A DNA stretch of 55,599 bases, taken from assembly GCA_949287065.1 (NCBI GenBank), contig CASEEV010000023.1:1-55599 (forward strand), given 5' to 3'. Under the pieces are notes generated by a model. It was not told the origin of the DNA and did not search any database. It saw only the letters and a program-made list of their open reading frames with translations. Positions 42,946-52,142 of the stretch are shown here, in pieces (the stretch's first letter is position 1; every line of letters starts with the position of its first letter). This DNA is from an uncultured Collinsella sp. (GTDB lineage: Bacteria > Actinomycetota > Coriobacteriia > Coriobacteriales > Coriobacteriaceae). The translations under genes and the position numbers were made by a program.

Positions 42946-44109
42946 ATGGCAGTCAATCGCATCATGCTCAACGAGACCTCGTATCACGGCGCCGGCGCCA
43001 TTGCCGAGATCGCTACCGAGGTCAAGGCGCGCGGCTTTGAGAAGGCCTTCGTTGCCTCTGACCCCGATCTGGTGAAGTTCGGCGTTACCGCCAAGGTCAC
43101 CGACATCCTCGACGAGGCCCACATTCCCTACGAGATCTACTCTGACATCAAGCCCAACCCCACGATCGAGAACGTCCAGCACGGCGTCGAGGCCTTTAAG
43201 GCTTCCGGTGCCGACCACATCATCGCTATCGGCGGCGGCTCCTCCATGGACACGGCCAAGGCTATCGGCATCATCATCACTAACCCCGAGTTCGCCGACG
43301 TGCGCTCGCTCGAGGGCGTCGCTCCCACCAAGAACCCCTGCACGCCGATCCTCGCCGTACCCACCACGGCCGGCACGGCTGCCGAGGTCACTATCAACTA
43401 CGTCATCACCGACGTCGAGCGTAAGCGCAAGTTCGTGTGCGTCGACCCGCACGACATGCCCGTGGTTGCCTTCGTTGACCCCGAGATGATGGGCACCATG
43501 CCCGTGGGCCTTACCGCCGCCACCGGCATGGACGCGCTGACTCACGCTATCGAGGGTTACACCACCAAGGCCGCGTGGACCATGACCGACATGTTCCATC
43601 TCGAGGCCGTCAAGCTCGTTGCCACCTACCTGCGCAAGGCCGTGCAGGAGGCCAAGGACAAGACGCCGGGCGAGGGTCGCGAGGGCATGGCGCTCGCCGA
43701 GTACATTGCCGGCATGGGCTTCTCCAACGTCGGCCTGGGCATCGCGCACTCCATGGCGCACACACTCGGCGCGGTGTACGACACGCCGCACGGCGTTGCC
43801 TGCGCTATGGCGCTGCCGCTGGTTATGGCCTATAACGCCGACTGCTCGGGCGAGAAGTACCGCGAGATCGCGCGCGCCATGGGTGTCGAGGGCGTTGACG
43901 AGATGAGCCAGGACGAGTACCGTGCCGCCGCCATCGCGGCTGTGGCCAAGCTCGGCGAGGACGTGGGCATTCCGAAGAAGGTCGAGGCGCTCAAGGAGGA
44001 GGACCTCGACTTCCTGGCCGAGTCCGCCCATGCCGACGCCTGCGCTCCGGGCAACCCCAAGGACGCCAGCGTCGATGACCTCAAGGAGCTCTTCCGCAAG
44101 CTCATGTAG
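42946..44109 (+). CDS. fucO: Lactaldehyde reductase / iron-containing alcohol dehydrogenase FucO
   Basis: A 387-aa group III iron-dependent alcohol dehydrogenase that closely follows E. coli FucO along its length, for example NPEFADVRSLEGVAPT, PTTAGTAAEVTINYVITD and KFVCVDPHDMP. The NAD site is IAIGGGSSMDTAKAIG. Iron ligands are in GMDALTHAIEG and GIAHSMAHTLGAVYDTPHG. It interconverts lactaldehyde and 1,2-propanediol, a fermentation step in fucose or rhamnose use, and may also reduce other aldehydes. The ATG at 42946 is chosen over a GTG three codons earlier. It has its own promoter and terminator. Confidence 0.93.
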   Translation: MAVNRIMLNETSYHGAGAIAEIATEVKARGFEKAFVASDPDLVKFGVTAKVTDILDEAHIPYEIYSDIKPNPTIENVQHGVEAFKASGADHIIAIGGGSSMDTAKAIGIIITNPEFADVRSLEGVAPTKNPCTPILAVPTTAGTAAEVTINYVITDVERKRKFVCVDPHDMPVVAFVDPEMMGTMPVGLTAATGMDALTHAIEGYTTKAAWTMTDMFHLEAVKLVATYLRKAVQEAKDKTPGEGREGMALAEYIAGMGFSNVGLGIAHSMAHTLGAVYDTPHGVACAMALPLVMAYNADCSGEKYREIARAMGVEGVDEMSQDEYRAAAIAAVAKLGEDVGIPKKVEALKEEDLDFLAESAHADACAPGNPKDASVDDLKELFRKLM

Positions 44110-44190
44110 CGGAGCCAGGGCCGGCGCACGATCTAGGTGCGCGTTTGCGGCTCGCCCGCTCTTCTCGCAGCTAGGTCTTTGTTGTCAAAA

Positions 44191-44224
44191 CGCCCTGCGC
44201 GGTTCTGTGCCGCGCAGGGCGTTT
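44191..44224 (+). terminator. Terminator after fucO
   Basis: A 12-bp perfect stem, CGCCCTGCGCGG (44191-44202) with CCGCGCAGGGCG (44210-44221), followed by TTTGCT; AAAA precedes it. Confidence 0.75.
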
Positions 44225-44397
44225 GCTGTGCGCGGCGGCAAGGCACGCAATCATCCCACCGCCTTCCACGTTCTTTCAGTGGTCGCGCGCGCTGGCCGGT
44301 TGCAGGCGGGGCAAGTATACTAGGGGTCGAAAGACGTGTCTTATTGGGTAGTTTTGCGGACCGCACCTGCGGTCTGTGCAGTGAGGGGGGCATCACC

Positions 44398-44685
44398 ATG
44401 AAGACTATTGTCCTGGCTTGCGGCTCGGGCATCGCGACGTCGACCGCCGTCGCAAAGAAGGTTTCTGACCTGCTCGACGAGAACGGCTACGCCGGTCAGT
44501 ACAAGATCGTGCAGTGCGCCATCGCCGAGGCAAAGGCCAACTGCGAGAAGGGCGCCGACCTGCTCATCGCCACGACCGTGGAGCCCGAGGGCCTGCCGTG
44601 CCCGTACGTCAACGGCGTGCCCTTCCTCACGAGCGTCGGCAAGGCGCTCGCCGAGCAGCAAGTGCTCGAGGTCATGGCGCGCTAG
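44398..44685 (+). CDS. PTS system galactitol-type IIB component, orphan
   Basis: A 95-aa phosphocarrier domain. The phosphorylated cysteine is expected at residue 8 in VLACGSGIATSTAV, the GatB/SgcB pattern, and VEPEGLPCPYVNGVPFLTS matches the C-terminal part. IIB passes phosphate from IIA to the sugar via IIC. No IIA or IIC gene is next to it, so it either serves components elsewhere or has a regulatory role. GAGGGGGG precedes the ATG. Confidence 0.88.
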   Translation: MKTIVLACGSGIATSTAVAKKVSDLLDENGYAGQYKIVQCAIAEAKANCEKGADLLIATTVEPEGLPCPYVNGVPFLTSVGKALAEQQVLEVMAR

Positions 44686-44841
44686 CCTGCGCGATCCTTT
44701 GCTGCCCGCGTTGCGGGCATGCATGCTGCGGTAAGGCGACCCTTGGCGTCACGTGTGCGGTGATGCCGAGGGCCGCCTTCTGTTGTGACGTGACTCGCAG
44801 GCGGCGCGCGCCCGTTCTTCTCCGCCGGCGCGCGGCGGAGC

Positions 44842-44877
44842 AAAAAAGCCGCTCGGCGCGGAGAAGCGCCGAGCGGC
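44842..44877 (-). terminator. Terminator of the LTA-synthase-like gene
   Basis: On the minus strand a 12-bp perfect stem (44877-44866 with 44859-44848, GCCGCTCGGCGC) ends in TTTTTT, 80 bp past the stop codon. Confidence 0.88.
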
Positions 44878-44957
44878 CTTGCCGGTTAGGGGATGAGTTT
44901 CCGGAGAGGCGGGCCCTCGGAAGGACGAGCCCCCGGAGGGGGCCCTGGTGAGAAAAC

Positions 44958-47246
44958 CTAGAGAATCGCGGTGGTTCCTGGCGCGAGGTTGGGGTTGGTC
45001 TCGTTGGCCTCGGTCTGGCGCTCGGTGGCGTAGACCGGCTCGCCCGTGTCGAAGAGCGTACGGTACTGCATGGCCCACAGGTCGTTGCGCAGGTTGGCAG
45101 CCTCGCTGTCATCGTCTTGGCCGGTCAGGTGCCAGGCGCCGTCGGAACCCTGGTAGCCGATGACGTTGATGATCGGCAGCTCCTCGCGCAGAGAGAGGTG
45201 CGCCTTCTCGAGGTTGGTGAGCGGCGCGCCCACGGCCTCTGCCATAAGGGCGCCGAGGTAGTTGGTGCTCGTGTCAATGTGCTCGCTCTTTTGCGTGCTG
45301 CCGGCAACGTCGTAGTTTGCCCAGACAAAGTACTGGGTGTGCCAGAGGCGCTCGGTGTGCGTGCCCTCGTCCTCGTCGGTGAACCACATGTCGTTGTAGG
45401 TGCTCGGGAAGCTCGGCTGGTGGTCGCCGAAGAATACCACGATGACCGGGCGGTCAAGCTCGCGCAGCTCGCCGATGAACTTCTCGAGGTCCTCGTCGGA
45501 CTGCTGGATAAGCGAGAGGTACTCGTTGACCTCGGGGTCCTCCACGCCGTCGATGCTGTAGTGCTCGAGCTCGGCCGCCGGCACCAGGCCGGTGTTGTAA
45601 CCGGAGTGGTTCTGCATCGTCACGTCGAAGATGAACTGCGGGTCGTCGTTCTCTTCGAGCAGCTCGAGGATCTTGTCGTAGGTGGCGCCGTCGGTCACCA
45701 TGCCGCGGAGCGTGTCGGCGCCCTCAAAGTCGTCGATCGAGAGGAACTGGTCGAAGCCGAGCTGCTGGTAAACGTTCGTGCGGTTCCAGTTGCTCGCGTG
45801 GTTGGGGTGCATGGCGGTGGTGGTGTAGCCCAGCTCGCCAAACTGCTCGGCGAGCGAGGGCGCCGGGTTCTGGTTGTACACCATGTACGGGTAGAGGCCC
45901 GAGCCCAAGAAGCTCATGGAGCTGCCCGTGAGGTACTCCCACTCGGTGTTGCAGGTGCCGCCGCCGTAGGCCGAGACGTACAGGTCGCCGCGGAACAGGG
46001 CGTCGTCGAGGCTCTTGAAGAACTGCGGGCCCTCGTAGCCGGCGTGCATGTTCTGGTAGATCGAGAGGTCCGAGAAGGTCTCGTTCATGATGGTGATGAC
46101 GGTGGGCTGCTCCGTGTTGAACTGCTTCTCGGCAGCCGCGCGGTCGGCGTTGTTGGCGTTGGCCTCGTCATAGGAGGCAGCGTACTTGTCGACCAGGGCA
46201 TCGGCCTCCTCGGCGTTGTAGCCGGCAGGCTTGGGCGGCACCATGAGCTGCGCGCTCGAGATGAACGAGGGCAGGAAGCCCTGGCGGTAGTAGCTTTCGA
46301 GTGGGCGCCAGGTGTAGACCTGGATGCCGAGGAAGTTGTAGTAGTCGACGAGCGTCACGTGCGCGGCAACGCCGCCGAAGAGCAAAAGCGCCGCCAGCAC
46401 GTTGATGCCGATGCGGCGGGCGCGGCCCGGGCGCGGGGCAGAGGCGGCCGCATGGGCGCCGCGCGGTTCGGCGGCAGAGGCGTCGGCAGCATGGCGCAGC
46501 TCGCCAAGCGGCGTTACCAGAATGAGCGCGCAGGCGAGGAGCGCAAAGCCATAGAGGCAGAACGCCGAGAGCGTGTAGGTGTAGCCCGAGCCCGCAACGG
46601 CCGCCGCCGTGTTGATGGCGAAGAGGTCGCTCGGCGAGATGGGCATGGTCTTGAAGAGAATCACAAAGTACTGAGCGATGCCGACGAAGAACGCCACGAT
46701 GGCGAGGACGCCCGGCGCAGACCCGGTGCGCTGGAACAGAAAGAACAAGCCGGCGAAGAGCGCGTACACCAGGCCGATCTCGAGCAGCAGGCAGAGCGGG
46801 TACATGTAGGCGATGTCGTGGTTCGAGGGGACCTCGAGCGCCAGCACGGCAAAGACCGCGCCAAGCCCGAGCGCGACCACGGCGCATGCCAGCGGGTGCG
46901 CGAGCAGCTTGGCGGGAAGCTGCGATGCCAGGCGGTGGCGGTTGAAGCTCATGGCGCCGCCCGCCGTAAGGGCAACGGCGGCAACAACGGCCGAGGCAGG
47001 GTCCTGGGCAACAAGGCCAAGGGCGCTCCAAATGACGAGGAAGAGCTCGAACAGCAAAAACACGCCGCCCCAGACAACGCCGCTCGGACGAAGCCGGTGC
47101 GGTGCGTTTGCGGAGGCGCTCCCATTGCCGGCGGCAGAGCCGGCGTCTGCGGTCTCGGTCCGCGTGCGGCGCACGTCGGCTACGGCGAGCACAGCGCTTG
47201 CGAGCGTCGCGACGAGCGCTAGGGCAAAGATGACGGTCGTGATCAT
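44958..47246 (-). CDS. LTA synthase-family membrane sulfatase-like enzyme
   Basis: A 762-aa protein. The N-terminal 320 residues hold up to ten hydrophobic segments, more than the five of classic LtaS. The C-terminal half is an extracellular alkaline-phosphatase-fold domain. Metal and catalytic sites are IMNETFSD (Glu), the nucleophile Thr in YGGGTCNTEWEYLTG, FDVTMQNHSGYN (His) and VVFFGDHQPSF (Asp-His). Such enzymes polymerise glycerol phosphate or transfer phospho-groups onto cell-surface glycans. The ATG at 47246 follows AGGAGAACC. It is not clear which polymer is made. Confidence 0.88.
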   Translation of the reverse strand: MITTVIFALALVATLASAVLAVADVRRTRTETADAGSAAGNGSASANAPHRLRPSGVVWGGVFLLFELFLVIWSALGLVAQDPASAVVAAVALTAGGAMSFNRHRLASQLPAKLLAHPLACAVVALGLGAVFAVLALEVPSNHDIAYMYPLCLLLEIGLVYALFAGLFFLFQRTGSAPGVLAIVAFFVGIAQYFVILFKTMPISPSDLFAINTAAAVAGSGYTYTLSAFCLYGFALLACALILVTPLGELRHAADASAAEPRGAHAAASAPRPGRARRIGINVLAALLLFGGVAAHVTLVDYYNFLGIQVYTWRPLESYYRQGFLPSFISSAQLMVPPKPAGYNAEEADALVDKYAASYDEANANNADRAAAEKQFNTEQPTVITIMNETFSDLSIYQNMHAGYEGPQFFKSLDDALFRGDLYVSAYGGGTCNTEWEYLTGSSMSFLGSGLYPYMVYNQNPAPSLAEQFGELGYTTTAMHPNHASNWNRTNVYQQLGFDQFLSIDDFEGADTLRGMVTDGATYDKILELLEENDDPQFIFDVTMQNHSGYNTGLVPAAELEHYSIDGVEDPEVNEYLSLIQQSDEDLEKFIGELRELDRPVIVVFFGDHQPSFPSTYNDMWFTDEDEGTHTERLWHTQYFVWANYDVAGSTQKSEHIDTSTNYLGALMAEAVGAPLTNLEKAHLSLREELPIINVIGYQGSDGAWHLTGQDDDSEAANLRNDLWAMQYRTLFDTGEPVYATERQTEANETNPNLAPGTTAIL

Positions 47247-47439
47247 GGCGGTTCTCCTGTTGCGAAGCTGCGCGCGCCTCGCTGGTGGGCGCGGTTCTCG
47301 GCGTTGTTCTCGCCGTGCCGCGCAGGGGTGCCACAAGCGGTGCCTTGCGCGGGCGCAGCGAGCAATCCAGGATGCCATGATAGAAGCCTGCACTATGCTT
47401 TACCAGCGGTTTACAAAAACGGCAAAGGCCTCAAGTCTT

Positions 47440-47489
47440 TCTCAAGAAAGAGCGAGAGGGGCCGCGGCGCAGACGCTCGCGACCCCTCT
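47440..47489 (-). terminator. Terminator of feoB
   Basis: AGAGGGG (47455-47461) and CCCCTCT (47483-47489) anchor a stem with further pairs inside; on the minus strand it is followed by a T-rich tail (CTCTTTCTT). The rest of 47247-47550 shows no gene. Confidence 0.6.
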
Positions 47490-47550
47490 TGGGACGTGCT
47501 GGTTTTGGGGTGCGCCTGGGCGCCCCCCCCCGTGCGGGCGAGAAGCGCTC

Positions 47551-50022
47551 CTAGCCGAGCCCGAGCGCGCTCCCGATGAGCTTGACGGCAAAGGCCACGA
47601 CCCAGGCAACGCCGCACTGCATGAGAACCACGCCGAGCGCCATGCGGCCGCCGAGCTCGTTCTTGATGGCGGAGACCGCCGCCACGCAGGGCGTGTAGAG
47701 CAGCGTGAACGTGAGGAACACAAACGCCGTGAGCGGTGTGAACAGCGTGGCGAGCGCCTCGGTGGAGCCGCCCATGAGCACGGTGATGGTGGCCACGACG
47801 TTCTCTTTTGCGCCGAAGCCCGCCGCGAGCGCCGAAGCCGAGATCCAGTTGCCGAAACCGAGCGGCGCAAAGAGCGGCGCCAGCAGCGTGCCGAGGGCGG
47901 CGAGCATGCTCTGCGTCTGGTCGGTCACCACGTTGAAGCGGATGTCGAAGGTCTGGAGGAACCAGATGACAACGCTCGCGACGAAGATGATCGTGAACGC
48001 CTTGGTGGCAAAGCCCTTGGCCTTGTCCCACGCGAGGCGCGCGGTGGTCTTGGCCGACGGCAGGCGGTAGTTGGGCAGCTCCATGACAAACGGCACGGGG
48101 TCGCCGCGAAACGCCGTGCGCTTGAGGACGAGCGCCACGAGCACGCCCACGGCCATGCCCATGAGGTACAGGCTGATCATCACGAGCGCCGCGTGGTCGG
48201 GGAAGAACGCCGCCGAGAAGAGCGCGTAAACCGGCAGCTTGGCCGAGCAGCTCATGAAGGGCGTGAGCATGACGGTCATCTTGCGGTCGTGCTCGGAGGG
48301 GAGGGTGCGCGTTGCCATGACCGCCGGCACGCTGCAGCCGAAGCCGATGAGCATGGGCACGAAGCTGCGGCCGGAGAGGCCGAGCTTGCGCAGGATCTTG
48401 TCCATCACAAAGGCGACGCGCGCCATGTAGCCCGAGTCCTCGAGCACCGACAGCAGGATGAAGAGCACCACGATGATCGGCAGGAAGCTGAGCACGCTGC
48501 CCACGCCGGCAAAGACGCCGTCGATGACGAGCGAGTGCACCACGGGGTTCACGCCAAAGTCGGCGAGCGCCTGGTCAACCACGTCGGTGAAGGCGCCGAT
48601 GGCGAGTTCGAGCAGGTCGGAGAGGCGCTGCCCGATCAGGTCGAATGTCAGCCAGAACACGAGCGCCATGATGCCGATAAAGACGGGGATGGCCGTGTAC
48701 TTGCCGGTGAGGATCTTGTCGGCCGCCACGGAGCGCGCGTGCTCGCGGCTTTCGTGCGGCTTGACCACGCTTGCCTGGCAGATGCCCTCGATAAACGAGA
48801 AGCGCATGTCGGCGAGCGCCGCCATGCGGTCGGTGCCCGCCTCGCGCTCCATTTGGCTGATGATGTGCTCGGCGCCGTCGAGCTCGTTCTTGTCGAGCGC
48901 CAGCGCTTGGATGACGAGCTTGTCGCCCTCGATGAGCTTGGTTGCGGCAAAGCGCACGGGGATGTTGGCGGCCTCGGCGTGGTCGGTGATGAGGTGGATG
49001 AGGCCGTGGATGCAGCGGTGCAGCGCGCCGTGGTCGGGGCCGTCGGCGGCGCAGAAGTCGAGGCGGCCGGGGCGCTCGCGAAAGCGCGCCACGTGCAGGG
49101 CGTGCTCGGTGAGCTCGCCGATGCCCTCGCTCTTGGCGGCCGAGATGGGCACCACGGGAATGCCGAGGGCGGCTTCGAGCGCGTTGACGTCGACCGTGCC
49201 GCCGTTGGCCGTGAGCTCGTCCATCATGTTGAGGGCGAGCACCATGGGCCGGTCGAGCTCCATGAGCTGCAGCGTCAGGTAGAGGTTGCGCTCGATGTTG
49301 GTGGCGTCGACGATGTCGATAATGGCGTCGGGGTCGGTGTCGAGGATGAACTGGCGGCTCACCACCTCCTCGCTCGTGTAGGGGCTGAGCGAGTAGATGC
49401 CGGGCAGGTCGGTGATGGTGGCCTCGGGGTGGCCTTTGATCTGGCCGTCCTTGCGGTCCACGGTAACGCCCGGAAAGTTGCCCACGTGCTGGTTGGAGCC
49501 GGTGAGCTGGTTGAAGAGCGTGGTTTTGCCGCAGTTCTGGTTGCCGGCGAGCGCAAAGCTCAAGGGCGCGCCCTCGGGTAGCGGGCGTTCGCCGCCGCGC
49601 GGTGCCACACCCTCGCCGAGCGCCGGATGGGGCGCGCTGCTCGCCGGGGCGTTTGCGCGCATCTTGTTGTGGGCGTCGTGCACCTGGCTCAGCGCAATAT
49701 GCGCGGCGTCGTCGCGGCGCAGCGTGAGCTCGTAGCCGCGCAGGCGGATCTCGAGTGGGTCGCCCATAGGGGCGACCTTGACCATGGTGACCTCGGTGCC
49801 GGGCGTGAGGCCCATATCGAGGATGTGCTGCCTGAGCGACGGCTCGGTGCACTCGACCGACGCGATAAACGCGTCTTTGCCGATCTCGAGTGTGTCGAGC
49901 GTGCCTGCCGGCGTGCCGGTGCTTGCGCTTGGCTGTGTGCTGGGCGCAGGGGCGCCGGGTTCTCGGTCGCTGCGCGCTGCTCGGCTGGATGCCGGGCCGG
50001 GCGCGGTGCTGCGATGTGTCAT
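47551..50022 (-). CDS. feoB: Ferrous iron transporter, FeoA-FeoB fusion
   Basis: An 823-aa protein. Residues 1-40 are a polar leader, 40-115 a FeoA SH3-like domain (GLTPGTEVTMVKV, GYELTLRRDDAAHI), and about 155-320 the cytosolic G domain: G1 GNQNCGKTTLF, G3 DLPGIYSLSPY, G4 NMMDE, G5 ISAAKSEG. The rest is the membrane part with two Gate repeats (e.g. GFGCSVPAVMATRTL, FMSCSAKLPVYALF). It imports Fe2+ driven or gated by GTP. FeoA is usually a separate gene, and no FeoC is seen. GAGGAGACC precedes the ATG. Confidence 0.95.
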   Translation of the reverse strand: MTHRSTAPGPASSRAARSDREPGAPAPSTQPSASTGTPAGTLDTLEIGKDAFIASVECTEPSLRQHILDMGLTPGTEVTMVKVAPMGDPLEIRLRGYELTLRRDDAAHIALSQVHDAHNKMRANAPASSAPHPALGEGVAPRGGERPLPEGAPLSFALAGNQNCGKTTLFNQLTGSNQHVGNFPGVTVDRKDGQIKGHPEATITDLPGIYSLSPYTSEEVVSRQFILDTDPDAIIDIVDATNIERNLYLTLQLMELDRPMVLALNMMDELTANGGTVDVNALEAALGIPVVPISAAKSEGIGELTEHALHVARFRERPGRLDFCAADGPDHGALHRCIHGLIHLITDHAEAANIPVRFAATKLIEGDKLVIQALALDKNELDGAEHIISQMEREAGTDRMAALADMRFSFIEGICQASVVKPHESREHARSVAADKILTGKYTAIPVFIGIMALVFWLTFDLIGQRLSDLLELAIGAFTDVVDQALADFGVNPVVHSLVIDGVFAGVGSVLSFLPIIVVLFILLSVLEDSGYMARVAFVMDKILRKLGLSGRSFVPMLIGFGCSVPAVMATRTLPSEHDRKMTVMLTPFMSCSAKLPVYALFSAAFFPDHAALVMISLYLMGMAVGVLVALVLKRTAFRGDPVPFVMELPNYRLPSAKTTARLAWDKAKGFATKAFTIIFVASVVIWFLQTFDIRFNVVTDQTQSMLAALGTLLAPLFAPLGFGNWISASALAAGFGAKENVVATITVLMGGSTEALATLFTPLTAFVFLTFTLLYTPCVAAVSAIKNELGGRMALGVVLMQCGVAWVVAFAVKLIGSALGLG

Positions 50023-50158
50023 GACGGTCTCCTCAGTTGTTTGCCAACGCGATTCTACCTGCGCGGCGCCGCTGCCAACGGACGCTCTGCGCTTTTGCGC
50101 GAAGTCTTTACGCGGGCGCAGCATGGCGCCCCGGGCGCAGCGCCGGCTTGCGCGCCGC

Positions 50159-50196
50159 AAAAAACAGCCCTGCGCTTGGCGAGAAGCGCAGGGCTG
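50159..50196 (-). terminator. Terminator of mscL
   Basis: On the minus strand a 13-bp perfect stem (CAGCCCTGCGCTT, arms 50165-50177 and 50184-50196) ends in TTTTTT. Confidence 0.9.
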
Positions 50197-50254
50197 CGTG
50201 AGGGACGGCCGTTCCGAGGCAATGCGGACGGTCGCGTATGTTGCAGGCAGCGGC

Positions 50255-50701
50255 TTAGAAGTCGCCGTCGAAGCCGGGGAGCACGGAGGTGCAGTGCGGG
50301 CAGCGGGTCGCGTCGTCGGCGATCTCCTGCTTGCAGTAGGGGCAAACGCGCGGCTCGGGCGCGGCCTCCTCCTCTTTGCCGCCCACGCCCGGGACGAGCT
50401 TGGCGAGCTTCTGAGCGTTGTTGAAGGCCTTGATGATGGCAAAGAGCACCGCGGCGGTGATCAGGAAGCTGATGATGGCGCCGAGGAAGCTGCCGAATTT
50501 GATCTCAACGCCGTTGAAAACGACGGACATGCCGGAAACCTGCTCGGTGCCGCCGGTGAGGATCGAGATGACCGGGGTGATAATGTCGTTGACGAGCGAG
50601 TTGACGATCGCCGTGAAGGCGCCGCCGATGATAACGCCGACGGCGAGGTCCATAACGTTGCCGCGGCTAATGAACTCTTTGAACTCCTTGAGAAGACCCA
50701 T
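50255..50701 (-). CDS. mscL: Large-conductance mechanosensitive channel with C-terminal zinc ribbon
   Basis: A 148-aa protein. The first 100 residues are MscL: KEFISRGNVMDLAVGVIIGG, the first membrane helix, then FVGSFLGA-like FGSFLGAIISFLITAAV for the second. It opens under membrane tension to release solutes. The normal C-terminal helix is followed by CPYCKQEIADDATRCPHC (about 119-136), a four-cysteine zinc ribbon not present in E. coli MscL. GGAAGGAAC precedes the ATG. Confidence 0.94.
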   Translation of the reverse strand: MGLLKEFKEFISRGNVMDLAVGVIIGGAFTAIVNSLVNDIITPVISILTGGTEQVSGMSVVFNGVEIKFGSFLGAIISFLITAAVLFAIIKAFNNAQKLAKLVPGVGGKEEEAAPEPRVCPYCKQEIADDATRCPHCTSVLPGFDGDF

Positions 50702-50877
50702 GTTGTTCCTTCCTTCCGTGCGGGTCGTTGCCCCGTTGCTGTCGCATGCTGCCGACGGCGTGCGGCAGCAACGGGGCTAGCCTGAGTAGGGTAGCGCAAA
50801 CAAAGATCCAGCTCAGGGGCTTTGCGCAAAACAACCCGTATTACACGAACGATCAACGTGCGGTTGAATGGGTCTCC

Positions 50878-52116
50878 TTAACGCAGCGCGCTGAGGCTGC
50901 GCGCGCGCCGTATGGCCTCTGCCGTGCGGCTGCCGAGAAGCGCCGCATCATGCTCCGTCAGGTCATCGGCAATTGAGAGGCGAAGCGCCCCTTTGGCCTC
51001 GGAGCCCGGGATGCCGCAGGCGGCGAGCACGTGCGAGGGGTCGGTCGACCCGGTCGAGCAGGCCGATCCGGTCGCCGCCGCCACGCCGAGCTGGTCGAGA
51101 ATGACCACGAGAAGCTCGCCGTCGACGTTCTCGCAGGTAAACGATGCTATGCTCGGGAGCCGGCGCAGTGGGTCTCCCGTCAGGCGCACGCCGGGAACAG
51201 CCGACGTTACGGCCTGGATCACCTGGTCGCGCAGGCGTGCCGTGCGGTTGCGCTTCTCGTCGAGGCGGTCGCACATGAGCTCGAGGGCGGCTGCCGTGCC
51301 GACGATGCCGGCGAGGTTCTCGGTGCCTGCGCGCTCGCCGCGCTCCTGCGCGCCGCCGGCTATGAGCGCGGGGACCGAGAAGCCCTCGCGCAGGTACAGC
51401 GCGCCGCAGCCCCGGGGGCCGTGGAACTTGTGTGCCGAGAGCGAGAGCGCGTCGACCCCAAGGTCGCCTACGTTGACGGGAATGTGGCCGACCGCCTGCA
51501 CGGCGTCGGTGTGGAAGGGCGCGCCGTGAGCGTGGGCGACGGAGGCGAGAGCGGGCACATCCTCGATGGTGCCGATCTCGTTGTTGGCGAGCATGACCGA
51601 CACGAGGGCGCAGCCGGGCGCGTCGACGCCGGCGGCGCGGTTGGCTTCTTCTTGGGCGGCGAGGGCGGCCTCGAGGTCGCGGGGGCTCACGTGCCCTTGG
51701 GCATCGACCGGCAGGTGGGTAACCTCCACACCCTCCGCCTCGAGCTGCTCGCATGCGCGCAGCACGGCATGGTGCTCAATGCCGCTCGTTACGATGCGCA
51801 CGGGCGCGGCAGTGCCGTAGAGGTCGGCAAAGCGCCTCGCAGCCCCGCGCAGCACCCAGTTGTCCGACTCGGACCCGCCGCTCGTGAAGTAGAGCTCCCG
51901 CGCCTCGGCGCCCAGCAGGTCGGCGACCTTCTCGCGGGCAGTGGCGAGGGCGCGCGCCGCCTCACGGGCGACGCGGTGGATGCCGCTCGGATTGCCGAAC
52001 TTATCGCCCAGGTAGGGGAGCATGGCGTCGAGCGCCTCGGTCGCGAGCGGCGTGGTGGCCGCGTTGTCTGCGTAGATATAGGAGCCTCCGTCGGCGAAGG
52101 CGCATGTGTCGGCCAC
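50878..52116 (-). CDS. Cysteine desulfurase (NifS/IscS family)
   Basis: A 412-aa pyridoxal-phosphate enzyme taking sulfur from cysteine for iron-sulfur clusters or tRNA thiolation. Landmarks are IYADNAATTPL, FTSGGSESDNW, HTDAVQAVGH, the PLP lysine in LSAHKFHGPRGCG, and the active cysteine in TGSACSTGSTDPSH. The GTG at 52116 preceded by AAAGGAACGGCC is the best start; an ATG at 52164 overlaps the next gene and lacks a ribosome site. No iscU is adjacent. Confidence 0.92.
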   Translation of the reverse strand: MADTCAFADGGSYIYADNAATTPLATEALDAMLPYLGDKFGNPSGIHRVAREAARALATAREKVADLLGAEARELYFTSGGSESDNWVLRGAARRFADLYGTAAPVRIVTSGIEHHAVLRACEQLEAEGVEVTHLPVDAQGHVSPRDLEAALAAQEEANRAAGVDAPGCALVSVMLANNEIGTIEDVPALASVAHAHGAPFHTDAVQAVGHIPVNVGDLGVDALSLSAHKFHGPRGCGALYLREGFSVPALIAGGAQERGERAGTENLAGIVGTAAALELMCDRLDEKRNRTARLRDQVIQAVTSAVPGVRLTGDPLRRLPSIASFTCENVDGELLVVILDQLGVAAATGSACSTGSTDPSHVLAACGIPGSEAKGALRLSIADDLTEHDAALLGSRTAEAIRRARSLSALR

Positions 52117-52142
52117 GGCCGTTCCTTTCTGTGCCTGCGTGC

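Noticed and set aside
41918-42971. Long minus-strand ORFs across the tRNA-Leu region containing VGAEGLEPSILAAEDFKS
   Set aside because: This is the familiar artefact of translating the complement of a tRNA-Leu gene and its duplicated end; it also crosses the repeat arrays and has no ribosome site.
46813-49581. A 922-aa plus-strand ORF opposite the LTA-synthase-like and feoB genes
   Set aside because: It spans two well-supported genes on the other strand and is low-complexity His/Glu/Arg/Ala sequence.
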